A stretch of 53,304 nt of DNA, taken from contig NZ_JACMYK010000039.1 in assembly GCF_020889785.1 (NCBI RefSeq), positions 1-53,304 on the forward strand, given 5' to 3'. Source of the DNA: Bradyrhizobium acaciae. GTDB lineage: Bacteria; Pseudomonadota; Alphaproteobacteria; Rhizobiales; Xanthobacteraceae. The notes under the pieces were generated by a model. That model was not told the DNA's origin. It saw nothing but the letters and a program-made list of their open reading frames with translations, and ran no database searches. Below, piece after piece: positions 43,741 through 53,304 of this stretch. The position numbers and the translations under genes are program-made. How positions within the stretch are numbered: the stretch's first letter is position 1; the number at the start of each line of letters is the position of its first letter.

Positions 43741-43784
43741 GCGTGATCCCTTCGGAAAACGTTTTCCACTTTTCCGGGGCATGC
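43741..43784. repeat. Degenerate palindromic repeat
   Basis: A third relative of the repeat at 4212: GCGTGATCCCTTCGGAAAAC then a perfect 14-base palindrome GGAAAACGTTTTCC (43754-43767) and TTTTCCGGGGCATGC. It lies just upstream of the glycosyltransferase, so the first possible ATG of that gene (43781) is inside the repeat. Confidence 0.6.
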
Positions 43785-43798
43785 CTCAGGCACAGGCC

Positions 43799-45412
43799 AT
43801 GTCGACCGCGTCCACGCTCCCCGCCGCCCGGCGCACCGCCCGCAGACTGACGATCCGGCGGATCGCCGCCTGGATTGCCTCGCGCGCCACCGATCCCAAG
43901 ACCGGGCTGTGGTTCGTGATCGGCTTCGCGCTGGTCCACGCGGTCTTGTGGACGATGATCCTGGTCAAGCTCAAGGCCGCGCAGGACGTCCATATGGATG
44001 TCGCGGAGGCCTATGCCTGGGGTCAGCGCTTCCTGCTCGGCTATGGCAAGCATCCGCCGTTGTCGGGCTGGATCGCCGGCGTCTGGTTCAGGATTTTCCC
44101 CGTCACCAACTGGTCGACCTATGCGCTCGCGATGGCGACCGTCAGCTTCGCGCTTGTCGTGTGCTGGCTGATCGCGCTGCGCGTCGTCGATCGCCGCCGC
44201 GCGTTCTTCATGGTGGTGATGCTCGCGCTCTACCCGATCTTCAATTTCAAAGGTTTCAAATACAACGCCGATCTCGCGCAGCTGGTGCCGCTGCCGCTGC
44301 TGGTGCTGGCCTATCTGAACGCGTTCGAGAAGCGCAGCGTCAAATCGGGCCTCTGGCTCGGCTTTGCCGGCATGCTGGCGCTGATGACCAAATATTGGGT
44401 GGTGACGATGATCGGCGCCATCGGGCTGGCCGCGCTGATCCATCCGCAGCGGACGCAATTCCTGCGCTCGCCGGCGCCATGGGTCGCGATCGGCACCATG
44501 ATCGTGGCGATGATTCCGCATCTGGTCTGGCTGGAAGAGGTGAATTTCGTCCCGTTCACCTATGCCGGCGATGTCTACGCATTGTCGAGCCGCGCGCTCA
44601 ACGTGCAGCTCGTCATCGGTTATATCGTGCACAATATTGGGCTGCTCGCGATTCCGACCGCGCTCGGCCTCGTGGCGCTGCTGCTGGGGTCGGTGCCATG
44701 GCGGCCGTCGGACGTGCTGGCGCGGATCTGGTCGCGCGGACCCAATCCCGGGGTCAAGCTTCCGCAGGCGCTCAACGTCTGGATCATCCAGTCGATCGTC
44801 GCGATCGGACCGCCGCTCGGGGCGCTGGCATTCACCGTCTATATCAAGACCGATTGGGGCATCCCGCTGTTCTTCCTGGTGCCGCTGGCGCTGGTTGCGA
44901 TCCCCTCGCTTCGCTTCCCGCGCATGGCGCTGTTCTCGATCACGGCGGTCTGGTTCGTGGCCACGATGGTTACGCTGATTGCCGCGCCCTCGATTGCCAC
45001 GCAGGAGATCGCGTCCAACCGTATCGGCGGCTCGACCTACGCCGCGCGCTCCGAGCTCGCGCGCGAGCTCACCGAGACCTGGCAGAACAAATTCCATTCG
45101 CGCTGGGCCGTGGTCGTCGCACGTTCCGACATCGGCGAGCCGATGACGTTCTACAGTCCGGATCATCCGGCCTCGCTGGTGCCGGGCGAAGCGTGGTCGT
45201 CGGGGCTGACGTCGCTCGATGAGGCCAGGCGCCTCGGCTTCATCGGCGTCTGCGACACCACCGATCCGGTGTTCCTGCAACCATGCGAGGCGTGGATGGC
45301 CGAGCATGCCAAGGATGCCGAGCCGCTGGTGATGAATACCACGCGCTTCTTCAACGGCCATCCCGGTCCGTCGACGGTGTGGAAGGTCTATCTGGTGCCG
45401 CCGGCGAAGTAG
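43799..45412 (+). CDS. Glycosyltransferase family 39 (ArnT-like) membrane protein
   Basis: A 537-residue integral membrane protein with about ten to eleven helices. The first periplasmic loop has the acidic pair of GT-C enzymes (DVHMDVAEAYAWGQRFLLGYGKHPPLSGW region), then FKYNADLAQL. A soluble C-terminal part of about 140 residues follows. These enzymes transfer a sugar from a polyprenyl-phosphate donor to lipid A or other envelope glycans. ATG 43799 is preferred because ATG 43781 lies in the repeat. It is apparently a single gene. Confidence 0.82.
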   Translation: MSTASTLPAARRTARRLTIRRIAAWIASRATDPKTGLWFVIGFALVHAVLWTMILVKLKAAQDVHMDVAEAYAWGQRFLLGYGKHPPLSGWIAGVWFRIFPVTNWSTYALAMATVSFALVVCWLIALRVVDRRRAFFMVVMLALYPIFNFKGFKYNADLAQLVPLPLLVLAYLNAFEKRSVKSGLWLGFAGMLALMTKYWVVTMIGAIGLAALIHPQRTQFLRSPAPWVAIGTMIVAMIPHLVWLEEVNFVPFTYAGDVYALSSRALNVQLVIGYIVHNIGLLAIPTALGLVALLLGSVPWRPSDVLARIWSRGPNPGVKLPQALNVWIIQSIVAIGPPLGALAFTVYIKTDWGIPLFFLVPLALVAIPSLRFPRMALFSITAVWFVATMVTLIAAPSIATQEIASNRIGGSTYAARSELARELTETWQNKFHSRWAVVVARSDIGEPMTFYSPDHPASLVPGEAWSSGLTSLDEARRLGFIGVCDTTDPVFLQPCEAWMAEHAKDAEPLVMNTTRFFNGHPGPSTVWKVYLVPPAK

Positions 45413-45486
45413 TTACTTCCGGGCATGAGTTCCGCGCTCCTCAGGATCACGGTCTGAGAAATTGTAGCGAGCGGTCTCCCCACGCC

Positions 45487-45607
45487 GTCGTCCTGGCGAA
45501 AGCCAGGACCCATAACCACCGAGTTCGATTGAGCATGCGATAGTGGCCCCAGCGTCGCATAACAGCAAGCGATTGGGGTAATGGGTCCTGGCTTTCGCCA
45601 GGACGAC
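45487..45607. repeat. Inverted repeat with perfect 27-base arms
   Basis: Arms at 45487-45513 and 45581-45607 are exact reverse complements; each contains CCTGGCGAAAGCCAGG, itself a hairpin. The 67-base spacer has no gene. It lies between the convergent glycosyltransferase and HPr genes. The window's last 16 bases (53289-53304) begin a second copy. It is a dispersed repeat and could form a strong cruciform. Confidence 0.85.
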
Positions 45608-45662
45608 TACATTCAAACACTCGCAGGATGACGGGGAGAAGCTTTCGCTTGGCGAGCCGCCG

Positions 45663-45989
45663 CTACGTGCCTTCCTCGTTGAACTTGCTGGCGACGAGTT
45701 CGGCGATGGCGTCGAGCGCTTGCTCCGCTTCGACGCCCTTCGCGGAGACCACGACCGTGGTGCCGGGCCCTGCGGCGAGCATCATCAATCCCATGATCGA
45801 GGTGCCGCCGACGGTCTCACCGCCGCGCGTGACCCAGATCTCGGCGTTGAAGCGCTCGACCAGCTGGACGAATTTGGCCGATGCCCGCGCATGCAGGCCG
45901 CGCTTGTTGACGATCAGGAGTTCGCGCGAGATGGCGCCCGCTGGCACGCCCGGGCCGACATGGTTTTCGCCCGGGGCCTCGTCGCTCAT
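45663..45989 (-). CDS. HPr-family phosphocarrier of the PTS
   Basis: A 108-residue protein with an N-terminal extension of about 20 residues, then a standard HPr domain. The phosphorylated His33 lies in KRGLHARAS, and the regulatory Ser64 target of HprK in GGTSIMGL. It receives phosphate from EI-Ntr/PEP and passes it to EIIA. Its ATG overlaps the EIIA stop (ATGA). It is last in chvI-chvG-hprK-EIIA-HPr. There is no sugar permease nearby, so it belongs to the regulatory PTS of Rhizobiales. Confidence 0.93.
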   Translation of the reverse strand: MSDEAPGENHVGPGVPAGAISRELLIVNKRGLHARASAKFVQLVERFNAEIWVTRGGETVGGTSIMGLMMLAAGPGTTVVVSAKGVEAEQALDAIAELVASKFNEEGT

Positions 45990-46387
45990 TTGCCGGCGAG
46001 AACGCGGCTGGCGATGGTGACGTATTTGCGGCCGGCTTCCTGCGCCATCGCGATCGCGTCGGGCAGCGAACGCTCCTCGCGAACCTTGGCAAGCTTGACC
46101 AGCATGGGAAGATTGATGCCTGCGAGCACTTCCACCTTGGGACGGCTCATGCAGGAGATCGCAAGGTTGGACGGCGTGCCGCCGAACATGTCGGTGAGGA
46201 TCGCAACGCCGTCGCCGCTATCGACGCGATTCACCGCTTCGATGATGTCGCTTCGACAGAGATCGGAATCATCCTCGGCCCCGATCGTAATCGCTTCAAT
46301 TTGTTTCTGCGGACCCATGACGTGTTCGAGCGCAGCTCGGAACTCGTCGGCAAGGCGCCCATGGGTCACCAGCACTAGACCAATCAT
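45986..46387 (-). CDS. PTS EIIA of the mannose class
   Basis: A 133-residue EIIA(Man) domain. The phospho-acceptor is His9 in VTHGRLADEF. ILTDMFGGTPSNLA is the family's second signature. No IIB, IIC or IID genes accompany it, so it is regulatory: in alphaproteobacteria it acts on metabolism or sensor kinases. ATG 46387 has GAGGAG upstream. The gene overlaps HPr by four bases and follows hprK by 214 bases. Confidence 0.93.
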   Translation of the reverse strand: MIGLVLVTHGRLADEFRAALEHVMGPQKQIEAITIGAEDDSDLCRSDIIEAVNRVDSGDGVAILTDMFGGTPSNLAISCMSRPKVEVLAGINLPMLVKLAKVREERSLPDAIAMAQEAGRKYVTIASRVLAGK

Positions 46388-46601
46388 CGGAAACTCCTCG
46401 CGGGCGCCCTTTGGTGCACCGCACGAACGCGCCACTTTGACCATCCAGAGGCCCCGCGCAAGGGGGCATCTTGGCTAGTCTCCCGGTTCCTGGCGGTAGA
46501 GAGGGGAGGCTGCGCCGGCAAAATCCGGCGCGATAGTGGACGTGATATGGTTACCAATTCCCTTCCCACAATTGGCCGCAAGATTACGGGACCATGAACT
46601 T

Positions 46602-47042
46602 TCAGGTTGTCGTCAGCGCAGCGACAACCAGCGGCAGGGGTTCGAAGCCGACCGGCACGCCAATTCGCGGTAGTATAATGCCATTAAGGCGAGTCCTGAG
46701 CGCCTCGGGCGGCGGCAGCCGCTCGGCATCGTCGGCGGCGAGGTCGACGATCAGCCCGACCACGGCCTCGCTTGCGAACGGGCAATGGCGGATTCCGAGG
46801 GCGCGGATCTCGATCAAACCGGCCAATTGCGGTGCCGGGCGAACCCACAATTGTTCGCCGGCTGTGTCGAGATGGACACGGTCATCCCCCACCAAAACGG
46901 CCGGCGGGAGTGCTCCGGAGCGTCCGGCGAGAATCAGATCGAAGGCGAGGCGCGACTTGCCGGAGCCCGACGGGCCGCGGATCAGCACCGCACGCTCGCC
47001 GACCAGAACGGCGGATGCGTGCACGCTTGAATTGTCGCTCAT
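46602..47042 (-). CDS. hprK: HPr kinase/phosphorylase, short rhizobial form
   Basis: A 146-residue protein: only the catalytic domain of HprK, without the N-terminal domain seen in Firmicutes. Walker A is GPSGSGKS at 23-30. The product phosphorylates HPr on the Ser in GGTSIMGL. Its ATG 47042 overlaps the chvG stop (ATGA), tying it to the two-component genes. It is the normal form in this order. Confidence 0.92.
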   Translation of the reverse strand: MSDNSSVHASAVLVGERAVLIRGPSGSGKSRLAFDLILAGRSGALPPAVLVGDDRVHLDTAGEQLWVRPAPQLAGLIEIRALGIRHCPFASEAVVGLIVDLAADDAERLPPPEALRTRLNGIILPRIGVPVGFEPLPLVVAALTTT

Positions 47043-48847
47043 AGTGTCGGCAGCCTGACCACGAAACGTGCGCCGGCCACGGTGGGGTTGCCGTCTTCGT
47101 CCGCAGGGCCTGGACGGTTCTCCGCCCAGATGCGCCCGCCATGCGCTTCGATGATCTGCTTGGAGATCGAAAGCCCAAGGCCGGAGTTCTGGCCGAAGCC
47201 CTGGTGCGGCCGGTCGGTGTAGAAGCGCTCGAAGATCCGCTCCAGCGCGTCCTCGCCGATGCCGGGCCCGTCGTCGTCGACCACGATCTCGACCTCGCCG
47301 CGGGTGCGGCGGCAGACGATGCGCACCTTGTCGCCCGGCTTGGAGAACGATTGCGCGTTCGAGAGCAGGTTCGAGATCACCTGGCCGAGCCGGGAATCAT
47401 GGCCGGGCACCGAGAGCGTGTCGGTCGGCCCGCGGCCCTCGAAGCGGGCTTCGACGGTGACGTCGTGACCGAGCCTTGTCTCGTTGGCGACGCTGGTCAG
47501 CGTCGTCAGCAGCCGGCGCAGATCGACCGGCGCCATGTCCTGCCGCTGCAATTCGGCATCGAGCCGGCTCGCGTCTGATATGTCGGAGATCAGACGATCG
47601 AGCCGCCTGACGTCATGCTCGATCACGGCGAGCAGCCGCCCGCGGCTGTTCTCGTTGCGCGCCAATGGCAGTGTCTCGACTGCTGATCGTAGCGACGTCA
47701 GCGGGTTCTTCAGCTCATGGGCGACATCGGCGGCGAACATCTCGATCGCCTCGATGCGGCTGTAGAGCGCGTTGGTCATGTCGCGCAGCGCGCCGGAGAG
47801 ATGGCCGATCTCGTCGCGGCGTCCGGTGAAATCGGGAATCTCGACACGGGTCTGGATGCGGTGCCGGACCCGCTCGGCGCTTTCCGCGAGCCGCCGCACG
47901 GGTCCTGCGATCGTGCTCGCCAAGAGCAGCGACAGCATGATCATGACGGCGGACGCGAGCCCGCCGATCTTGAGGATGGCGAGGCGCTCGGACATCACCA
48001 ACTGGTCGATATCGTCGCCCTGGGTGGTCAGCATCAATGCGCCGCGCACGGCGCGGAAATGCTGCACGGGAACGGCAACCGACACGATGATCGCGCCGCG
48101 GTCGGTGACGCGCACCGCGCTGCCCTTCATGCCATCGAGCGATTGCGCGACTTCTGAATAGCCCCTGCCGCCTTCGGGGCCGAGCTCGCGGTAGATCGGC
48201 AGGTCGCCGCGGTTGAGCCAGGTCTTGATGGTGGCCTTGCTCTTCTCATATAGCGACGGCTTTTCCGACGGCGGCGGCAGCTCCATGCGCAGCACGTCGC
48301 CGCGCGCGAACAGATTGCGGCTGTCGAGGATCAGGCCGCCATCGCGGTCGAAGATGCGGGCCCGCGTCTTGGTCGGCGCGATCAGGCGGCGCAGGATCGG
48401 CGCGAGACGCTCGGGATTGATCGAGAAATCAGCCGATTCATCCGGCTGGCCAAAACTCTCGCCGGGCTTCAGGTCGAGCAGCCGGTCGGGATCGATGGTG
48501 ACGGTGTTGCCTTCGACGGTCGCGGACGCCGCGATCGCCTCCGAGATGATCTCGGCATAGACCAGGAGGCTCTGCGTCCGCGCCTCGATCAGGCCGGCGC
48601 GGAACTGCGAGAGATAGAGGATGCTTGCGACCAGCGCGACGAGGCCGGCGAGATTGAGCGAGACGATGCGCCGCGTCAGGCTCGAGAACGACAGCGCGAA
48701 GAAGAACTGACCGGCACGGCGCAGCCAACCGAGTGGACGGCGCCAGCCCTTGTCCTGCGCCAGATCGTCGGCCACGGCCTCTTGATCGAGGAGCTGCGAG
48801 GCGTCCTCGGTGTTCTGGCCTTGCTCGAGCTGCGTTCGATCAAGCAC
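47039..48847 (-). CDS. chvG: Sensor histidine kinase ChvG (ExoS)
   Basis: About 602 residues: two membrane helices (near 60-80 and 295-315) flanking a periplasmic sensor, HAMP, then the kinase. The H-box is AADVAHELKNPLTSLRS with His377. The N-box is ISNLLSNAQSFS, then DDDGPGIGED and GLGLSISKQI. With ChvI it controls envelope, acid response, exopolysaccharide and symbiosis genes in rhizobia. The start is not certain (GTG 48847 or TTG 48853). Confidence 0.92.
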   Translation of the reverse strand: MLDRTQLEQGQNTEDASQLLDQEAVADDLAQDKGWRRPLGWLRRAGQFFFALSFSSLTRRIVSLNLAGLVALVASILYLSQFRAGLIEARTQSLLVYAEIISEAIAASATVEGNTVTIDPDRLLDLKPGESFGQPDESADFSINPERLAPILRRLIAPTKTRARIFDRDGGLILDSRNLFARGDVLRMELPPPSEKPSLYEKSKATIKTWLNRGDLPIYRELGPEGGRGYSEVAQSLDGMKGSAVRVTDRGAIIVSVAVPVQHFRAVRGALMLTTQGDDIDQLVMSERLAILKIGGLASAVMIMLSLLLASTIAGPVRRLAESAERVRHRIQTRVEIPDFTGRRDEIGHLSGALRDMTNALYSRIEAIEMFAADVAHELKNPLTSLRSAVETLPLARNENSRGRLLAVIEHDVRRLDRLISDISDASRLDAELQRQDMAPVDLRRLLTTLTSVANETRLGHDVTVEARFEGRGPTDTLSVPGHDSRLGQVISNLLSNAQSFSKPGDKVRIVCRRTRGEVEIVVDDDGPGIGEDALERIFERFYTDRPHQGFGQNSGLGLSISKQIIEAHGGRIWAENRPGPADEDGNPTVAGARFVVRLPTL

Positions 48848-48957
48848 TGGCAAAGCTGCCGGTTGGTATGGATGTCGTCCCGCGAAGCAGACAGTCGCCC
48901 GAGCTTACCCCAGCCGTGCGGAGCCTGTCAGTCAACAAGCCGCCCGGGAAGCGCAGA

Positions 48958-49659
48958 TCAGGCTTCCTTGAAGCGATAGCCGACGCCGTACAGCGTCTCG
49001 ATCATCTCGAAGTCGTCGTCGACCACCTTGAACTTCTTGCGCAGCCGCTTGATGTGGCTGTCGATGGTGCGGTCGTCGACATAGACCTGGTCGTCATAGG
49101 CTGCGTCCATCAGCGCGTTGCGGCTCTTCACGACGCCGGGGCGGGTGGCGAGCGCCTGCAGGATCAGGAATTCGGTCACGGTGAGCGTCACCGGCTCGTT
49201 CTTCCAGGTGCAGGTGTGGCGTTCCGGATCCATCCGCAGCAGGCCGCGGTCGAGCGCGCGGGCGTCCGGCTCCTTCGGTGCGGCGGCCGGGTCCTTCGGC
49301 TGACCGCGGCGGAGCACGGCCTTGACGCGTTCGACCAGCAGGCGCTGCGAGAACGGCTTGCGGATGAAATCGTCGGCGCCCATTTTCAGGCCGAACAATT
49401 CGTCGATCTCCTCATCCTTCGAGGTGAGGAAGATCACCGGCAGGTCGGACTTCTGGCGCAGCCGGCGCAGCGTCTCCATGCCGTCCATGCGCGGCATCTT
49501 GATATCGAGGATCGCAAGATCGGGCGGCGACGTGCGAAATCCATCCAGCGCCGACGCACCGTCCGTGTAGGTCATGATGCGATAGCCTTCGGCTTCGAGC
49601 GCGATCGAGACCGACGTGAGAATGTTGCGGTCGTCGTCGACCAAGGCGATTGTGGGCAT
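48958..49659 (-). CDS. chvI: Response regulator ChvI
   Basis: A 233-residue OmpR-type regulator. The receiver has the acidic pocket VDDD at 8-10, phospho-acceptor Asp52 in ILDIKMP, and Lys in IRKPFS. The C-terminal winged helix includes RTIDSHIKRLRKKF and TLYGVGYRF. It is first in the chvI-chvG-hprK-EIIA-HPr block, with 110 bases to chvG. ATG 49659. Its promoter must be in the 239-base gap shared with the divergent HugZ-like gene. Confidence 0.95.
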   Translation of the reverse strand: MPTIALVDDDRNILTSVSIALEAEGYRIMTYTDGASALDGFRTSPPDLAILDIKMPRMDGMETLRRLRQKSDLPVIFLTSKDEEIDELFGLKMGADDFIRKPFSQRLLVERVKAVLRRGQPKDPAAAPKEPDARALDRGLLRMDPERHTCTWKNEPVTLTVTEFLILQALATRPGVVKSRNALMDAAYDDQVYVDDRTIDSHIKRLRKKFKVVDDDFEMIETLYGVGYRFKEA

Positions 49660-49898
49660 GAGCTGCTTTCACAATGAGAGTGGCTTAAACGGCGGGCACT
49701 CAGGCGACTCGCCGTTAGAAATGGGCTTCGAGCGCGGTCAACGAGCAATGCAAGCTAGGCTGAAGTGTGACCGAGTTCCGCAAATAACGCTCTGCGACCC
49801 ATGCGATGGACCCCCATATAGCACCCTGAGACCGTGAGAAAAGGCCCTTTTTCAAAGGGAACCGGCCCGATTGGCCCCAAAATGACCCCGATAGGCCC

Positions 49899-50633
49899 AT
49901 GCAACCGACCGACGACTTCGACCCTTCCCGCCTTGCCCGCTCGCTGCTCCGCCGCAGCCGCCAGGGTGCGCTTGCAACCCTGATGGCCGGCACCGGCGAT
50001 CCCTATTGCTCGCTGGTCAACCTGGCGAGCCATCCCGACGGCGCGCCGATCCTGCTGATTTCCCGGCTGGCGCTGCACACCAAGAACATCCTTGCCGACA
50101 ACAGGGTGTCGCTGATGCTGGACGAGCGCGCCGAGGGCGATCCGCTGGAAGGCGCCCGGATCATGCTGGCAGGGAGGGCGGAGGAGGCCAAGGAGGCCCA
50201 GCTGGAGCTCGTCCGGCGGCGCTATCTCGGCGCCCATCCCTCTGCGGAAGCCTTTGTAGAATTTAATGATTTTTCGTTCTTCGTGATCCGGCCGAGCAGC
50301 GCGCATCTGGTCGCCGGGTTCGGCCGCATCGTCGACCTCAAGCCAGCGCAATTCCTGACCGATCTCGGCGGCGCCGACGTGCTGCTGGAGGCCGAGGCGG
50401 GCGCGGTGGCGCATATGAACGAGGATCACCGCGAGGCCATGAACCTCTACGCCACGCGGCTGCTCGGCGCGCAAGGTGCCGACTGGCTCTGCACCGGCTG
50501 CGACCCCGACGGCATGGACATGCAGGCCGGCCGCAACACGCTGCGGCTCGATTTCCCCGAACGGGTCACCAGCGGCACCGAGCTGCGCAAGATGCTGGTG
50601 CGGCTCGCCGGCGAGGCGCGCGCCAAGGGATAG
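49899..50633 (+). CDS. HugZ-like haem-utilisation/PNPOx-family protein
   Basis: A 244-residue protein. The N-terminal 150 residues have the split-barrel flavin-like fold (GALATLMAGTGDPYCSLVNLASHPDGAPILLISRL region), and the C-terminal 80 are DUF2470 (AVAHMNEDHREAMNLYA). This pairing matches HugZ/HutZ proteins that bind or break down haem. ATG 49899 has a weak site. A small hairpin CCCTTT-TTC-AAAGGG lies at 49845-49859 upstream. No other haem-uptake gene is in the window. Confidence 0.83.
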   Translation: MQPTDDFDPSRLARSLLRRSRQGALATLMAGTGDPYCSLVNLASHPDGAPILLISRLALHTKNILADNRVSLMLDERAEGDPLEGARIMLAGRAEEAKEAQLELVRRRYLGAHPSAEAFVEFNDFSFFVIRPSSAHLVAGFGRIVDLKPAQFLTDLGGADVLLEAEAGAVAHMNEDHREAMNLYATRLLGAQGADWLCTGCDPDGMDMQAGRNTLRLDFPERVTSGTELRKMLVRLAGEARAKG

Positions 50634-51538
50634 CGGAGCGACCGGCTCGCTCCGAACGGCGATGCTGCGTCCGGCGAGGCATGGTGTCGCATGGCCGTGG
50701 CTGCCTGCGCGCTCGCCGAGGCGGAGCGAGTGTGCTTCCGTCCACCGTCGCGCGCTTTGCAGCGTGCGTGACAGCGCAACCATTTCGTGCGTGCACATCA
50801 CGTCATCGCCGGTCGGCTTCATGCGCGCGCGAAGTTCTGGCGCTGCTGCACACGCTGACCGCGACGTGCCGGCCGCGTCGACGCGCACGAGCGACGCGGT
50901 GATTGCGTTACCATCGATCGTTGCGGTCAGCGATCTCATCGCCGCCGCACACAATGGCGTTGCGGAACATTCGCCGTTGCCAGGCATTGAGATGATCGAG
51001 CTTCGACGCTGGCGTGTCGAGCTTGATCGAGCCTGCTCGTCTGCTGCTCACTGCCGACCAACGGTGCTTGCCATGTGCAACGCGATCGTGGACGACGTGA
51101 TCGGCACTGCAGCGCTGCGCCAACTCGTGGCAGCTTGTTTCGACGGCACATCCTCAGCGCGAAATGCATACCCGGCATTCTCGATGCCTTTTGGTTTGCA
51201 TGGCGCGGGGCACATGCTGTTCGCTGGCACTCTTTGTGCATCGCAACGCCTTGTTCGCAGCAGGAAAGGCGACGAAACGTCGTCCGAGCGCGGCGAAAAC
51301 AACGAGAAAACGAAAGCAAAGCGAAAGCGTTTCGCGCTGCGGTATTTGCGCCAGATGATGTGCCCGCCTTGGAATAAACCAAAAGCCGTTCGACCGGCTT
51401 GGCAAGCCCGGCGATCCCCACTATTAGGTCGCCGGACCGGGGCCGAGAGGCTATATTCTGATGACGGTCATCACCGCGACGGGGCGCGACTAGCGACATT
51501 CGCGCGAACAAGGATACGCGGGTTCGAGGAGGTTCTTC
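50634..51538. other. 905-base stretch without a convincing gene
   Basis: Open frames exist on both strands, but their translations are arginine/serine/alanine-rich noise with no recognisable motif. The part near 51290-51340 is purine-rich with repeated GAAA/AAAGC units. A promoter-like TATATT lies at 51452-51457, and the pckA ribosome site GAGGAGG six bases before its GTG. This is probably a long regulatory leader or a decayed gene. Confidence 0.55.
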
Positions 51539-53155
<1,617 letters not shown>

Positions 53156-53180
53156 TACGGCGCGAGCGACATGCGATTTG

Positions 53181-53215
53181 AAAAGGCGGCCCGCGCGGCC
53201 GCCTTTTTGTTTTGT
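53181..53215 (+). terminator. Rho-independent terminator of pckA
   Basis: Stem AAAAGGCGGC (53181-53190), loop CCGCGCG, stem GCCGCCTTTT (53198-53207), followed by TGTTTTG. It lies 25 bases after the pckA stop. The A-run on the left side would let it work weakly on the other strand too. Confidence 0.9.
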
Positions 53216-53288
53216 GTGGGTGCTCGATCGGACCCGTCACCTGAGAGAATGTGAATGTATCGCGGAGGAGCGGCACCAAACATTCAGT

Positions 53289-53304
53289 GTCGTCCCGGCG
53301 AAAG
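53289..53304. repeat. Start of a dispersed repeat, cut by window end
   Basis: GTCGTCCCGGCGAAAG matches 15 of 16 bases at the start of the arm at 45487 (GTCGTCCTGGCGAAAG). The rest lies outside the window. Confidence 0.55.

Noticed and set aside
49660..49898. Possible Irr/ICE iron-response box upstream of the HugZ-like gene
   Set aside because: Only a half-site (TTAGAA near 49714) is visible; the second half of the palindrome is missing.

Overview
The window looks like chromosome of a Bradyrhizobium-type alphaproteobacterium (Nitrobacteraceae). The evidence is the high GC content, the order chvI-chvG-hprK-EIIA(Man)-HPr with pckA upstream on the other strand (the arrangement known from Rhizobiales), long regulator and chemoreceptor genes, and several families of short palindromic intergenic repeats. 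No rRNA, tRNA, CRISPR array, transposase, integrase or phage gene was seen.

Layout. 1-5.2 kb: N-terminus of an AcoR-like activator (cut by the window edge), a TPR protein, radC, a Tag-like DNA glycosylase and map. 5.3-10.1 kb: an MscS channel, a K+/H+ antiporter and a proline-rich membrane-anchored protein with three helical repeats. 10.2-14.8 kb: modABC for molybdate uptake, an exported protein, the murein endopeptidase MepA and an L,D-transpeptidase. 15-22.3 kb: a PAS-PAS-GGDEF-EAL protein, a DUF1801 protein, a TetR regulator with a TauE/SafE exporter, a divergent fatty-acid hydroxylase-type enzyme, and a chemoreceptor broken by one frameshift. 22.6-25.1 kb: an unrecognised 819-residue beta-propeller-like protein.

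25.3-32.2 kb is the most interesting part. It reads, in transcription order on the minus strand, as a ribosomal peptide cluster: a 157-residue precursor with 18 cysteines in its last 67 residues, an intrinsic terminator or attenuator, a fused E1-like/YcaO cyclodehydratase, a SagB-type azoline dehydrogenase, a membrane-bound AraC-type regulator and an acyltransferase-3 membrane enzyme. It should make a thiazole-rich (linear azol(in)e-type) peptide. No dedicated exporter, protease or immunity gene is evident.

32.4-39.3 kb: a double-VOC protein, then a rearranged duplicated module. Two small cytochromes c, two 54-residue helical proteins and two 'APFDRDLE' proteins lie between a decayed 3' fragment and an intact copy of an acyl-CoA-dehydrogenase-like gene. 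An MFS transporter and a small exported protein follow. 39.5-45.4 kb: lepA, a caspase-like/YARHG protein with two frameshifts, an M15 peptidase abutting it, and a family-39 glycosyltransferase.

45.6-53.2 kb: the HPr, EIIA, HprK, ChvG, ChvI block, a HugZ-like haem-utilisation protein, a 905-base stretch without a convincing gene, and pckA with a clear terminator. The block joins PEP-dependent phosphorelay, envelope/acid two-component signalling and gluconeogenesis. All three frameshifts found (one in the chemoreceptor, two in the caspase gene) behave as single-base losses, so assembly error has to be weighed against true gene decay.
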